Assembly (NCBI GenBank): GCA_023402845.1
Contig: JAEYFP010000008.1
Coordinates: 62,001 to 126,000 of the forward strand
Reading direction: 5' to 3'
Length of the DNA: 64,000 nucleotides
Source: Bacillota bacterium
GTDB lineage: Bacteria; Bacillota; Clostridia; Lachnospirales; Lachnospiraceae
Numbering within the stretch: the first letter of the stretch is position 1; each line of letters starts with the position of its first letter. Positions 26,607-36,279 of this stretch are shown here, one piece after another. The notes under the pieces are model-generated. The model worked only from the letters and a program-made list of their open reading frames with translations. It was not told the DNA's origin and ran no database searches. Made by a program: the position numbers and the translations under genes.

Positions 26607-27833
26607 ATGACATTTGAGGATGTAAAACAGCAGACACCCTGCTATGTTATTCAGGAGACACTTCTTAGGGAAAATTTAAAGGCCTTTGAGGATGCACTCA
26701 AAAAAAACTGGAATCATTACGGCTTCGGCTACTCGGTCAAAACGAATCCGCTCCCATGGCTGCTTTCCTATGTAAAGGATTTCGGCTGTATGGCGGAGGT
26801 CGTTTCGGATACGGAATATGAGCTCGCAGAACGCATAGGCTTTCAGACTGATAATATTATTTTTAACGGTCCGATCAAAAGCCGCGAAAAATTTATTTAT
26901 GCGCTGAACAATAACAGTGTTGTCAACATTGATTCCAATCGGGAATTAAAATGGCTGAAGGAGACATCGGCATCTAATAAAGAAATCACCGTTGGGCTGC
27001 GGGTGAATTTTGATTTGGAGGCAGTCTGTCCTGAGGAATCCTTAACGGGAGGGGATGGTAACCGCTTCGGTTTTAATGTGGAAAACGGCACATTCAAGGC
27101 AGTCCTTTCTGAAATTTCGGCGCTTCCAAATGTGCATGTGGCAGGACTTCATATGCACACCAACTCCAAAACACGTTCCCTGACCGTATTTCGGGAGCTT
27201 TCCAAACAGGTTTGCTTCCTTGCCCGTGAATACGAACTGGACCTTTCCTATATTGATATCGGCGGCAGTTTCTTCGTGAAAAAGGGGGATTTTCAAGCAT
27301 TTGACGATTATGTGCGTGTGATTGCGGATGAGCTGTCCTCCTCTTTTAGTCCGGAGAATACCGCTCTTCTCATCGAACCGGGCTCTGCCGTTATTTCAAC
27401 ACCGGTCCAATATCTGACAAAGGTTTTGGATGTCAGAGATACGCATCGCGACCGATTTGTCGTCACGGACGGCGGACGGCTGCACATCGACCCATTCATG
27501 CGAAAGACGGGGTATGTGTACGAGCTGCTTGATGAAGCAGGAAAGACAATTACCATCCGTCCTTCCCACAAAAAACAAATTGTCTGCGGATTTTCCTGCA
27601 TGGAAACCGATCGAATCATGTCAATCGGCCAAATGCCGGAATTAATGGAAGGCGATTATGTGCGTTACGATATGACAGGAGGCTATACGCTCAGCTTCAA
27701 TGCGCTGTTTATCGAATATCTCCCTCCTGTTTTTGTGCAAAAGAGCGACGGCTCTTTCATACTTGTCAGAGAAAAGTGGGGGCTCACGGAATTTTTGCAG
27801 AAAAACCGGCTTTCTCATGATGAACAGGAATAA
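26607..27833 (+). CDS. PLP-dependent decarboxylase, LysA/carboxynorspermidine type
   Basis: A 408-residue fold-III PLP enzyme of the ornithine/DAP/arginine decarboxylase group. The PLP lysine is in GYSVKTNP (near residue 46), the His of LHMHTNS stacks on the cofactor, the phosphate loop is DIGGSF, and a C-x-E-T-D motif (CMETD) completes the active site across the dimer. Diaminopimelate decarboxylase uses a similar CESxD. It stands alone, so DAP, carboxynorspermidine or another amino acid substrate are all possible. Start follows GGAGG. Confidence 0.82.
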   Translation: MTFEDVKQQTPCYVIQETLLRENLKAFEDALKKNWNHYGFGYSVKTNPLPWLLSYVKDFGCMAEVVSDTEYELAERIGFQTDNIIFNGPIKSREKFIYALNNNSVVNIDSNRELKWLKETSASNKEITVGLRVNFDLEAVCPEESLTGGDGNRFGFNVENGTFKAVLSEISALPNVHVAGLHMHTNSKTRSLTVFRELSKQVCFLAREYELDLSYIDIGGSFFVKKGDFQAFDDYVRVIADELSSSFSPENTALLIEPGSAVISTPVQYLTKVLDVRDTHRDRFVVTDGGRLHIDPFMRKTGYVYELLDEAGKTITIRPSHKKQIVCGFSCMETDRIMSIGQMPELMEGDYVRYDMTGGYTLSFNALFIEYLPPVFVQKSDGSFILVREKWGLTEFLQKNRLSHDEQE

Positions 27834-27839
27834 CCGGTT

Positions 27840-28382
27840 CTACTCGATTTTCCCGAAATGAGGAAAATAGCGGAACACCGCCTTTCCGAGGATCTTATCA
27901 CTGTATACAAACGGTTGATTCCAAAATCTTGAGTCAGCTGAATTATTGCGATTGTCTCCCATCATGAAATAAGCATCCTCCGGAATTGTAACAGGACCGT
28001 AATCACCGACCGGTATAACTTCCAGATAGGACTCCTCAAGCGGCTCCTTACTGCCGTCTATATAAATCTTGCCGTCACGCATTTCCAGCATCTCGCCAGG
28101 CAGTCCTATGACGCGCTTGATAAACAACTGTTTTTCATCATCAGGGAATTCGAAAATGACAATGTCACCACGCTTTGGCGTATCGTTTAAATAAGCGAGA
28201 CGGTAGCCGAATATCCGGTCGCCGGTCATGATCGTCGTCTCCATGGAAGCGGATGGGATAACCGCATTTACAATAATGAACATGTTCAAAACCACGGCAA
28301 GTATGATCGCAACCTCGACCACGATAATCCATTCCATAATTTCCCGTTTCATAGATGACTTTTTTATTTCTTTATCAGACAT
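27840..28382 (-). CDS. lepB: Signal peptidase I
   Basis: A 180-residue membrane protease that removes signal peptides. One N-terminal membrane segment (~17-38), the catalytic Ser in PSASMETT (near 43), the catalytic Lys in FIKRVIGLPGE (near 86) and the terminal box MGDNRNNSADSR are present. It is convergent with the decarboxylase gene, ending 6 bp away, and divergent from the MBOAT gene. Confidence 0.94.
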   Translation of the reverse strand: MSDKEIKKSSMKREIMEWIIVVEVAIILAVVLNMFIIVNAVIPSASMETTIMTGDRIFGYRLAYLNDTPKRGDIVIFEFPDDEKQLFIKRVIGLPGEMLEMRDGKIYIDGSKEPLEESYLEVIPVGDYGPVTIPEDAYFMMGDNRNNSADSRFWNQPFVYSDKILGKAVFRYFPHFGKIE

Positions 28383-28560
28383 TCCGTATCCTCTTTTTCC
28401 GCTTTATTTTCAGACTTCGGCCTCATAGCAACAGAATGTGGTTAACTAATAACTTCTCCGCCGCAGTTTAAAACAGCTCAAATTGACATCGCTTTACCAT
28501 TATAGTACAATCAAAAACAGATTACAAGTTCGCAAATACCTAGTTCAGCGGAGGATAAAA

Positions 28561-29994
28561 ATGCTGTTTAATTCCTTGCAGTTCTTAATATTTTTTCCGA
28601 TTGTCGTGCTGCTGTATTTTCTGATACCACACAAATTCAGATATATATGGCTTCTTTTTGCGAGCTATTTTTTTTATTTTTGCCAGAAACCTGTTTATGT
28701 CATTTTTTTAATACTGTCAACGATCATTACATGGACGGCCGGTAACCTGCTCTGTCAAACAGATTCCGCTCATACAAAAAACGGAATTGTTGCCACTGGG
28801 TTTTTACTGAATCTTTCTATCTTGATTTATTTCAAATATACCGGTTTTCTGCTCTCGCTGTTTGGCAGCGAAAAGCAGTTACATCTGCTGCTTCCGGTAG
28901 GCATCTCCTTTTATACGTTCCAGTCCCTGACCTATATTATGGACTGTTACAGAAAAGAAACGGAGCCGGAACACAATATTTTTAAATACGCACTGTTCGT
29001 CTCATTCTTTCCGAATATTTTATCGGGTCCGATTGAGCGTTCCAAAAACCTGTTAAAGCAATTTGAAGAAGTGCATGCATTTGATGCGACTCGGGCAAAA
29101 GAAGGGCTGATGCTGATGCTTTGGGGTTATTTTCTGAAAATGGTCATTGTATCCCGTCTTTCCATTTTGACCGATCTGGTTTATGACAACTACAACGACT
29201 ATGCCGGCGTTCCGCTGATCATTGCAACACTCAGCTATACCTTTCAAATTTATTGCGATTTTGCCGGTTATTCCAGTATTGCGATCGGTGCAGCTAAAAT
29301 TATGGGGTTTCGGATCATGCAAAATTTCAGACAGCCCTATCTGGCTCTCAGTGTTGCCGATTTCTGGCGGCGCTGGCATATTTCGCTTTCTTCCTGGTTC
29401 CGCGATTATCTCTATATCCCACTCGGTGGAAACCGTCATTCCAGACTTCGCAAATATGGAAATATTATGGCAGTCTTCCTCACAAGCGGCATCTGGCATG
29501 GTGCAAATATCACATTTGTCATCTGGGGCGCGTTAAACGGCCTCTACCAGATCATCGGTGATCTCTTAAAGCCTGTCAGAAAACGACTGTGTGAGCTGAC
29601 CGGTATATACCGTCAGCCTTTCATTCTGCGTATTCTGCAGACAACCTTTACATTTCTGCTCATGAGTGTCACGTGGATATTTTTCCGTGCACCCTCCATT
29701 GCGCAGGCGGGCGATATCCTTCATAAAATAGTTACGACACTGAAGCCCGTAAGTTTCATCGACGGCACTGTTTTTTCACTCGGACTCGGCACGGCAAACC
29801 TTCTTTTTGTCTTTGCCGCCCTGCTCCTGTTATTTACCGCGGACATCCTCTGTGAACGAAAAAAATGCGATATCAGCAGTCTTCTCACACACGCCCCGCT
29901 CCTGCTGCGTTGGGGAATCTACTACCTGCTGATTACCATGATTTTGCTCTCCTGCAACCTCTCCACGCAGGAATTCCTATACCTAAAGTTTTAA
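28561..29994 (+). CDS. MBOAT family membrane O-acyltransferase (AlgI/PatA-like)
   Basis: A 477-residue membrane protein with about eleven helices. The MBOAT motifs are evident: LLPVGISFYTFQSLTYI, FFPNILSGPIER, RRWHISLSSWFRDYLYIPLGG and the catalytic-His region SGIWHGANITFVIWG. AlgI, PatA and DltB relatives pass acyl groups across the membrane to an extracellular partner. Start ATG 28561 follows GGAGG. It is coupled to the SGNH-type gene 15 bp downstream, so both likely acetylate a surface polymer. Confidence 0.92.
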   Translation: MLFNSLQFLIFFPIVVLLYFLIPHKFRYIWLLFASYFFYFCQKPVYVIFLILSTIITWTAGNLLCQTDSAHTKNGIVATGFLLNLSILIYFKYTGFLLSLFGSEKQLHLLLPVGISFYTFQSLTYIMDCYRKETEPEHNIFKYALFVSFFPNILSGPIERSKNLLKQFEEVHAFDATRAKEGLMLMLWGYFLKMVIVSRLSILTDLVYDNYNDYAGVPLIIATLSYTFQIYCDFAGYSSIAIGAAKIMGFRIMQNFRQPYLALSVADFWRRWHISLSSWFRDYLYIPLGGNRHSRLRKYGNIMAVFLTSGIWHGANITFVIWGALNGLYQIIGDLLKPVRKRLCELTGIYRQPFILRILQTTFTFLLMSVTWIFFRAPSIAQAGDILHKIVTTLKPVSFIDGTVFSLGLGTANLLFVFAALLLLFTADILCERKKCDISSLLTHAPLLLRWGIYYLLITMILLSCNLSTQEFLYLKF

Positions 29995-30009
29995 TCAATG
30001 AGGCATGCT

Positions 30010-31032
30010 ATGAAACCAAACCACCCGATAACAACCTTTCTGTTCAAGTGCATACTCGCATTACTACCGCTGCTTTTCCTGATCGGATATACAGCTTTGT
30101 TTCCGTTTGCTTATATGGATGCCGAATATCCCTCATGGGCCTACACAAAAGATGTCGCCAGCGGAAAGCTGACAGTTGCCGCAGCTGCGGACAGCGAAGC
30201 CGATATGATTCTGATTCTCGGCGATTCCCGCGCAATGGCGGATCTTGTCCCCGGCGAGTTTGACAGTCCCGCCCAGAATCTCGCGCTTGGCGGAGCTACC
30301 ACTATTGAAATGTACTATACGCTTTCGGATTATCTTACCCATCACGAGCCTCCTTCGGCAGCGGTTATTTTATTTGCTCCATTTCACTACTCCTATATGG
30401 ATAATTTCTGGCAGCGCACCATTTATTTTAACTATTTAAGTATTCCGCAAATGTTCGAAGTGTTTGCAAATGCAAACACGGTCGCCTCCGAAACGGTATT
30501 ACAGGAGCATTATCTGATCGACAGTGCAAGTTATCGGCTCCGTTTGCCGGACAAATATCTTCCGGCGCTTATCAATAGCCGTCTCTGCACGCGTTTCAGT
30601 GAAAATAATACTGCTTACGAAAAATTGTACGCCGAGGGCGGGCACGGTTTATTTGGTACAGCGGAAGGTTCCTCCGATTTAAATTATGAAGTTAATTACA
30701 CGCAGATGAAAGCCTCCGGCGATTCGGCGTTAATCTCTCTTTATTTTGACAAGCTGCTCACTCTTTGTGCCGAAAATAAAATTGATGTGATCGTAGAACA
30801 ACCTCCGATGAATGAGGCTTCCTATGAAAAGCTTCAGGAGAGCTATATTAACGAATACACTTTTTATATAGAAGAAATACAGAAAAAATATCCCTCTTTT
30901 TCCATCAATAGCTCAATTCCATGCTATAAAAATGACTTTTTTGGAGATTCATCCCATTTAAATGAGAAAGGGGCCCTCGCTTTTACACAAGACTTTAAAG
31001 AAAAATACAAAAATATTCTTTTGACAAACTAA
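30010..31032 (+). CDS. Membrane-anchored SGNH-type protein, partner of the MBOAT acyltransferase
   Basis: A 340-residue protein with one N-terminal membrane segment (~8-34) and an extracellular domain. LILGDSRAMAD places a nucleophile-like Ser near 73 and GDSSHLNEKGA gives the D-x-x-H pair near 313-316, as in SGNH esterases and the AlgJ/AlgX/DltD partners of MBOAT proteins. ATG 30010, behind TGAGG, is preferred over an ATG four codons upstream. Confidence 0.75.
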   Translation: MKPNHPITTFLFKCILALLPLLFLIGYTALFPFAYMDAEYPSWAYTKDVASGKLTVAAAADSEADMILILGDSRAMADLVPGEFDSPAQNLALGGATTIEMYYTLSDYLTHHEPPSAAVILFAPFHYSYMDNFWQRTIYFNYLSIPQMFEVFANANTVASETVLQEHYLIDSASYRLRLPDKYLPALINSRLCTRFSENNTAYEKLYAEGGHGLFGTAEGSSDLNYEVNYTQMKASGDSALISLYFDKLLTLCAENKIDVIVEQPPMNEASYEKLQESYINEYTFYIEEIQKKYPSFSINSSIPCYKNDFFGDSSHLNEKGALAFTQDFKEKYKNILLTN

Positions 31033-31194
31033 TGCATTTTTGTACTTTCTTAAGAATTCTTAAATAATCACGAATACCTCTTTACTTTCTTTTCTTAATT
31101 ATGTAAAATTCTCATTGTGTTATTCATTTATTTTCAATTTAATTACTTTATAACATTTTTGTAAAAAAGTCGTAATATTTTGTATAAAATAACA

Positions 31195-31223
31195 GTGACT
31201 TACACCTTATTTTGTGTTATAAT
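31195..31223 (+). promoter_or_regulatory. Promoter of the DUF3048 gene
   Basis: GTGACT (31195-31200), 17 bp, then TATAAT (31218-31223). The preceding AT-rich stretch contains a perfect 14-bp palindrome TTAAGAATTCTTAA at 31050-31063. Confidence 0.6.
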
Positions 31224-31280
31224 CAACGACGGATACAAAAGTGAACAAAATCGCAATGAAATAAGGGAGGAATTATACCG

Positions 31281-32387
31281 ATGAAAAAAAGAACTTTACT
31301 TCTTCTTTTCGCTTTGACAGGAACACTTGTACTTGCCGGATGCGGTAAAAAAGAAGAGGAAGCGCCTGCTGAGGAAGCAGTTGCAGAGCCTGTCATTCAG
31401 GTTGTTAAAGAGGAGACTGACACAGCAGACACTCCTGTCGAAGAGGAATCCCGTGAGGGAATGTACCGAAGCGAACTTACAAATGAGTGGATCGATGAAA
31501 CTATAAAGGACCAGAGACCAATCGCGGCAATGGTTGATAATGAAAAAACAGCTTTACCTCACTATGGGATGTCAACTGCAGATGTTGTTTATGAAATTAC
31601 AAACAGTACCGCAAATGACGGTATTACCCGTTTTATGGTTCTCGTAAAGGACTGGGCAAGCATCGAGCAGCTCGGAAGTATCCGAAGCGTAAGACCAACC
31701 AACCTGCAGATTGCTCCTGAATGGAATGCAGTCGTCTGCCATGACGGCGGTCCATTCTATATCGATGACTACTTGGCAAAGGATTATGTAGAAAACTTCA
31801 GCGGTACATTCTCACGTGTGGATAACGGCAAGTCCAGAGAGTTTACGGAGTATATTCTTTCCGGCGATCTTGAAAAGAATTTTTCGAACAAAAGCTACAG
31901 CGAGACCTATAATGAATATTATTCGGGTCCGCACTACCAGTTTACAAGTGAAACAAGCCCCGTTGATCTGTCCTCAAATTCGGACGCTAAGGATTGTACA
32001 CATGTTCAGATGCCGTACAAGCATAACAAGCCTTACCTTGACTATAATGCTGAGGACGGCCTGTATTACTACTCTGAGTATGGCAGCGCACATGTAGACC
32101 CGGGCAACAACAATGCACAGCTTTCCTTCAAGAATCTGCTGCTGCAGAATGCACGCTATGTAGAGTTTGATGATAATGGTTATATGATGTTCCATTCCAT
32201 CGACTACAACCGCGACGGTTACTACATTACAAACGGAAAAGCGATTCCTATTACATGGTCTAAAGAGGATGAGTTATCTCCTACAAAATACTATGATATG
32301 GATGGTAAAGAAATCACCTTGAACACAGGCAGAACTTATGTGGCACTTGTGCCGGATGATATCTGGAAAAATCTTGAGATTAAATAA
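31281..32387 (+). CDS. DUF3048 (YerB-like) lipoprotein
   Basis: A 368-residue exported lipoprotein: KKR, hydrophobic stretch, lipobox VLAGCG, an acidic Glu/Pro linker to residue ~60, then the DUF3048 domain (RPIAAMVDNEKTALPHYGMSTADVVYEI and QLGSIRSVRPTNLQIAPEW). The family is common in Firmicutes and its function is not established. It is a single gene with its own promoter and terminator. Confidence 0.88.
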   Translation: MKKRTLLLLFALTGTLVLAGCGKKEEEAPAEEAVAEPVIQVVKEETDTADTPVEEESREGMYRSELTNEWIDETIKDQRPIAAMVDNEKTALPHYGMSTADVVYEITNSTANDGITRFMVLVKDWASIEQLGSIRSVRPTNLQIAPEWNAVVCHDGGPFYIDDYLAKDYVENFSGTFSRVDNGKSREFTEYILSGDLEKNFSNKSYSETYNEYYSGPHYQFTSETSPVDLSSNSDAKDCTHVQMPYKHNKPYLDYNAEDGLYYYSEYGSAHVDPGNNNAQLSFKNLLLQNARYVEFDDNGYMMFHSIDYNRDGYYITNGKAIPITWSKEDELSPTKYYDMDGKEITLNTGRTYVALVPDDIWKNLEIK

Positions 32388-32407
32388 AGTACGTATATGA
32401 AATACAG

Positions 32408-32445
32408 CCGGGCTTCGATATTTTCGAAAAGCCCGGCATTTTTAT
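32408..32445 (+). terminator. Intrinsic terminator after the DUF3048 gene
   Basis: GCCGGGCTT (32408-32416) pairs with AAGCCCGGC (32430-32438), followed by a T-rich tail. Confidence 0.9.
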
Positions 32446-32496
32446 TGTTTTATTATTTTGAAAAGTTTGGATCTGCTTCGCAGCAATGTACTACAA

Positions 32497-33132
32497 TCAG
32501 ATGATTCGCAGGAGATCGGAAAATTGGGTGAGGGAATAGGTAGCAAGCGGGGAGAACGCGGCATCGGCGATTGCGGCCGCATCCATTCCGGCCGCTTTTG
32601 CCGCTTCCAGGCCGGCGACAGCATCCTCTACGACAAGGCAATCCTTCGGCGCAAGTCCCAAATAAGAACTCGCCTTCAGAAACACTTCCGGGTCGGGCTT
32701 GCTTTTTGTAATATTGTTCCCGTCTGAAACGGCATCAAAAAAGTCTCCCAAGCCGAGCTTATCCAAAATCAATTTCGCATTTTTACTCGAAGAGCCGACA
32801 GCAAGCAAATGTCCGCGTACGCGCAGCTCATGCAAAGTCGTAAGGACCGCTTCGTCTAAATCCGCCGGACTCATATTGCCAAGCATCTTCTGATAGTCTT
32901 GATTTTTTTGTGTAAGGTACTTCTGCTTCTCATCCTCAGAAAGTGTGCCCGGATATTGCTCCAATATAATTTCCAGGCATTCCCGCCGGGATACCCCGCG
33001 CAGCCGCTGATTGATCGTCTTATCAAACGGCATACCGAGCCTGTCGGCAAGCGCTTTCCACGCCTGATAATGATACAGGTCGGTATGGCAGAGCACGCCG
33101 TCTAAATCAAATAGAATCCCTTTATAGTTCAT
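32497..33132 (-). CDS. pgmB: Beta-phosphoglucomutase
   Basis: A 211-residue HAD enzyme converting beta-glucose 1-phosphate to glucose 6-phosphate. The nucleophile motif is LFDLDGVLCHTD, with GSSSKN and the KPDPEVFL and VVEDAVAG metal-binding motifs. ATG 33132 follows GGAGGAG, and the gene overlaps the GH65 gene by 11 bp. The pair is the standard way to use disaccharide phosphorolysis products. Confidence 0.93.
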   Translation of the reverse strand: MNYKGILFDLDGVLCHTDLYHYQAWKALADRLGMPFDKTINQRLRGVSRRECLEIILEQYPGTLSEDEKQKYLTQKNQDYQKMLGNMSPADLDEAVLTTLHELRVRGHLLAVGSSSKNAKLILDKLGLGDFFDAVSDGNNITKSKPDPEVFLKASSYLGLAPKDCLVVEDAVAGLEAAKAAGMDAAAIADAAFSPLATYSLTQFSDLLRII

Positions 33133-35416
33133 TTTTCTCCTCCAAAGCAACCGTGATCATATCATTTAATTCATAAGGCTTTCCATATACAAAAAGATTT
33201 TTGGCCGCACCGTCGAGTAAGGTAAATTCTACACTCTCCCTGCCGACCGCAACCTGAATATGGCTGCCCTCATAGCAGATCCGAAATTGATAGCCATTCC
33301 ATTTTTCAGGCAAGGAGGGTGAAAAATATAAGCCTGTCTCCTTAAGCCGGAGACCGCCGAAGCCATATACCATAACCATATAGCTGCTCCCCATATTAGC
33401 GGTATGTATTCCGTCCTTCGTATTATGATGTGTATTGAAGAGATCCAGCTTGGCGGAATCCCCAAAATAATCATATGCTTTCTTCGTCATTCTGAGCCGC
33501 GATGCCATAATACTGAAAATACCTGTAGAAAGAGAGGAATCATGTGTCGTGATTTTTTCGTAATATAAGAATGAGTTGCGCATTGTCTCCTCGGATTGTG
33601 CATCCTCAAATATCACATGAGAAAGCACCGTATCGGCTTGCTTGCACACCTGATACCGATACAGGTAAAGCGGGTGGTAATGAAGAAGCAGTGGAAATTT
33701 TTCCTTCGGCGTAGCTGCAATATTCCATATCTCCTTCTGCAGAAAAGAATCATCCTGCGGATTGATTTTCAGTGTTTCATCATAAGGCAGATACATCGTA
33801 TCCGCCGCCCGTGCAAACGCAGCAATCTCATCCTCCTTTAAACCGATTTTCTCGGCAACCGGTGCAAGTCTTCCGGCTTTCTTCAACAGCTCGTAAAACC
33901 GGACCGCCCAGCGAAGATGATATTGCGCGGAAACATTTGTAAAATAATTATTGTTTACCATGCAAGTATATTCATCCGGCCCGGTTACTTCATTAATACA
34001 AAACCGGCCTTCATATTCGTTGCCCGTATCGATCCACAGCCTGGCTGTTTCAAAAATTATTTCTGCGCCCTGCTGTGCGATCATTTCCAGATCCTTTGTT
34101 GCCAGATAATAGGAAACAATTGCATAGGCGATGTCTCCGTTAATGTGATAGGCTGCTGTCCCGGAGGGAAAATACCCCGAGCACTCCTTCCCCATGATCG
34201 TACGCCACGGATAGAGGGCTCCGCTTTGATGTCCGAGCAGACGGGCATTTTCCCGTGCTTCCTTAAGCGTGCGGTAACGGAAAAAAATCAAATTCTTGGC
34301 AATCGCCGGATTGGTCAACACAAAAAATGGCTGAATATACATTTCCGTATCCCAGAAATAATGCCCCTCATAGCCTTCTCCTGATAGTCCCTTTGCCGCA
34401 ATGTTGCTATATTCATCCTTCCCTACGGATTGGATAAGCTGATACAGGTTGTAGCGGATTGCAAGCGCCAGCTCCTCGTCTCCGTCAATATCTAATGAAG
34501 TCTGATTCCAAAATTTTATAAGATACTCCTTTTGACGCGCATAATGAATTTCCAAAGGAATCGACAACACAGCATCCATTTCCCTGAATGCATGGTCCAC
34601 ATAATTTATAAAGCGGAGAGAGTCGGAGAAAATACAATACTTTTTCAGTACAACTGTTTCATCCTTTACAATGCTCGCAGTTGCTTTGTAAATACTGCGG
34701 TGCCCTACGAGATTCTGCTCAGAGGCACAGTCCTTCGATAACACATTCCTGACAAGCGTACATACACTTAAATTGGATTTGGCCGTTTTCGTCACAAGAC
34801 ATGATGTCCCGTCGATCAGCTGTGCCCTGACCGGAACGAGATGCTCAAAGTTTTCCCCGGCCACACGCGGATCATCAGGATTGCAGTAATTTTGCACATC
34901 TCCTGCATGTGTTGAGGTAAATGACAGAAACCCGTCAAAATTCAGAGCCGTCACAGAGTATTCAATCGTAAAAAGAGAAAGACACTGATAGGAAGCCATT
35001 CTTTTGATACAAATTTCCACTTCTTTTCCGCTCTCAGAACGCCACACAACTCTGCGGACTGTAATTCCGGCTGCCATATCCAAATAGCGCTCACAAGCAA
35101 GAAGCTGTCCGTCAAACACAGAAAACTCCTCCTGGTCTATGTTCAGGCAAATCCCCTGCACATCCGCGACATTTAAAATCGTCTGCTTTTCCTCAATCAG
35201 CCCATACAGCTTCTCCGCCTGCTTCATCGGCGCAAAATCATAAAATCCGTTGATATAAGTACCGCGAATTGTCTGCATACCGTCCGGATATCCCTCTTCA
35301 AAATTTGAGCGGACTCCAACATAACCATTCGCATTATGGAACAGCGTTTCCTGCAAAAGCAGAGAATCGTTGTCTAACAGCGGATCGCTGATCCTGTAGA
35401 TATATTTATTTTTCAT
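33122..35416 (-). CDS. Glycoside hydrolase family 65 phosphorylase (maltose/trehalose/kojibiose type)
   Basis: A 764-residue cytoplasmic phosphorylase that cleaves an alpha-linked glucose disaccharide with phosphate, giving beta-glucose 1-phosphate and glucose. GYEGHYFWDTEMYIQPF and the acid catalyst in EVTGPDEYTCMVNNNYFTN identify GH65, and the length matches maltose phosphorylase. Coupled to pgmB and following two sugar permeases. The linkage (maltose, kojibiose, nigerose or trehalose) cannot be assigned from sequence. Confidence 0.93.
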   Translation of the reverse strand: MKNKYIYRISDPLLDNDSLLLQETLFHNANGYVGVRSNFEEGYPDGMQTIRGTYINGFYDFAPMKQAEKLYGLIEEKQTILNVADVQGICLNIDQEEFSVFDGQLLACERYLDMAAGITVRRVVWRSESGKEVEICIKRMASYQCLSLFTIEYSVTALNFDGFLSFTSTHAGDVQNYCNPDDPRVAGENFEHLVPVRAQLIDGTSCLVTKTAKSNLSVCTLVRNVLSKDCASEQNLVGHRSIYKATASIVKDETVVLKKYCIFSDSLRFINYVDHAFREMDAVLSIPLEIHYARQKEYLIKFWNQTSLDIDGDEELALAIRYNLYQLIQSVGKDEYSNIAAKGLSGEGYEGHYFWDTEMYIQPFFVLTNPAIAKNLIFFRYRTLKEARENARLLGHQSGALYPWRTIMGKECSGYFPSGTAAYHINGDIAYAIVSYYLATKDLEMIAQQGAEIIFETARLWIDTGNEYEGRFCINEVTGPDEYTCMVNNNYFTNVSAQYHLRWAVRFYELLKKAGRLAPVAEKIGLKEDEIAAFARAADTMYLPYDETLKINPQDDSFLQKEIWNIAATPKEKFPLLLHYHPLYLYRYQVCKQADTVLSHVIFEDAQSEETMRNSFLYYEKITTHDSSLSTGIFSIMASRLRMTKKAYDYFGDSAKLDLFNTHHNTKDGIHTANMGSSYMVMVYGFGGLRLKETGLYFSPSLPEKWNGYQFRICYEGSHIQVAVGRESVEFTLLDGAAKNLFVYGKPYELNDMITVALEEKNEL

Positions 35417-35442
35417 AGGAATTCTCCTCTTGATACCGGCGG

Positions 35443-36279
35443 CTATTTCACAGCGCCGGCTGCCACTCCTTTAATGATGTATTTCTGTGCACAAAGGTAA
35501 AACACGATAACCGGAATAATCGTCAATGTCAGTCCCGCCATCGCCATATTCCATTGAATCGTAAATTGACCAAAAAAAGACGCTGTAGACAATGGAATCG
35601 TGCGATTTGCCTTTCCTGAAATAACGAGTGAAGGGAGCAGATAATCGTTCCATATCCAGATGACATCAAGAATAATGACAGTTACTGTCGTCGGCTTTAA
35701 CATCGGAAAGACGATTTTCCAAAAAACACCCAGCCTCGTGCAGCCATCTATCGTAGCCGCCTCTTCCAGTGATATCGGTATCGACTTTACAAAACCATGA
35801 TACAGAAATACCGCCATGCTTGCTCCAAATCCGATATTCATATAGATCAGGCCGCCGAGCGTATCCAGCATAGGAATGTGCAGTGTATCCCGGACCCAAC
35901 CCATTTCCTGCATGAGAGGCATCATCAGTGTCTGAAACGGAATCAGCATCGTGGCGATAAACAAGTTGAACAGCAGAGTACTGACCACGTGTTCCGTGCG
36001 CACAAGCATCCATGCAGTCATTGACGCCAGAACTACAATAAAGAAAATAGAAACGATTGTTACGATAAGCGAATTTTTAAACGCATTCAAAAACTCCATT
36101 TTTTTCATCGCATCCGCATAATAAGTAAAACCGATGCTGTCCGGAAGCGCCAAAATATTTTCATACAATTCCGACCTGCTTTTAAAAGAATTCACGATAA
36201 TTATATAAATCGGAAACAGATATACGCAGCAGAAAAAAACGACAGCCGCATTGGCCAGAATTTTTTGTAAACGTTTCAT
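35443..36279 (-). CDS. Carbohydrate ABC transporter permease (MalG-like)
   Basis: A 278-residue permease with six membrane segments and the EAA loop SLEEAATIDGCTRLGVFWKI. It overlaps the partner permease by one base and precedes the GH65 gene by 26 bp. No ATPase is encoded here, so it probably shares an MsmK-like ATPase from elsewhere. Confidence 0.93.
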   Translation of the reverse strand: MKRLQKILANAAVVFFCCVYLFPIYIIIVNSFKSRSELYENILALPDSIGFTYYADAMKKMEFLNAFKNSLIVTIVSIFFIVVLASMTAWMLVRTEHVVSTLLFNLFIATMLIPFQTLMMPLMQEMGWVRDTLHIPMLDTLGGLIYMNIGFGASMAVFLYHGFVKSIPISLEEAATIDGCTRLGVFWKIVFPMLKPTTVTVIILDVIWIWNDYLLPSLVISGKANRTIPLSTASFFGQFTIQWNMAMAGLTLTIIPVIVFYLCAQKYIIKGVAAGAVK

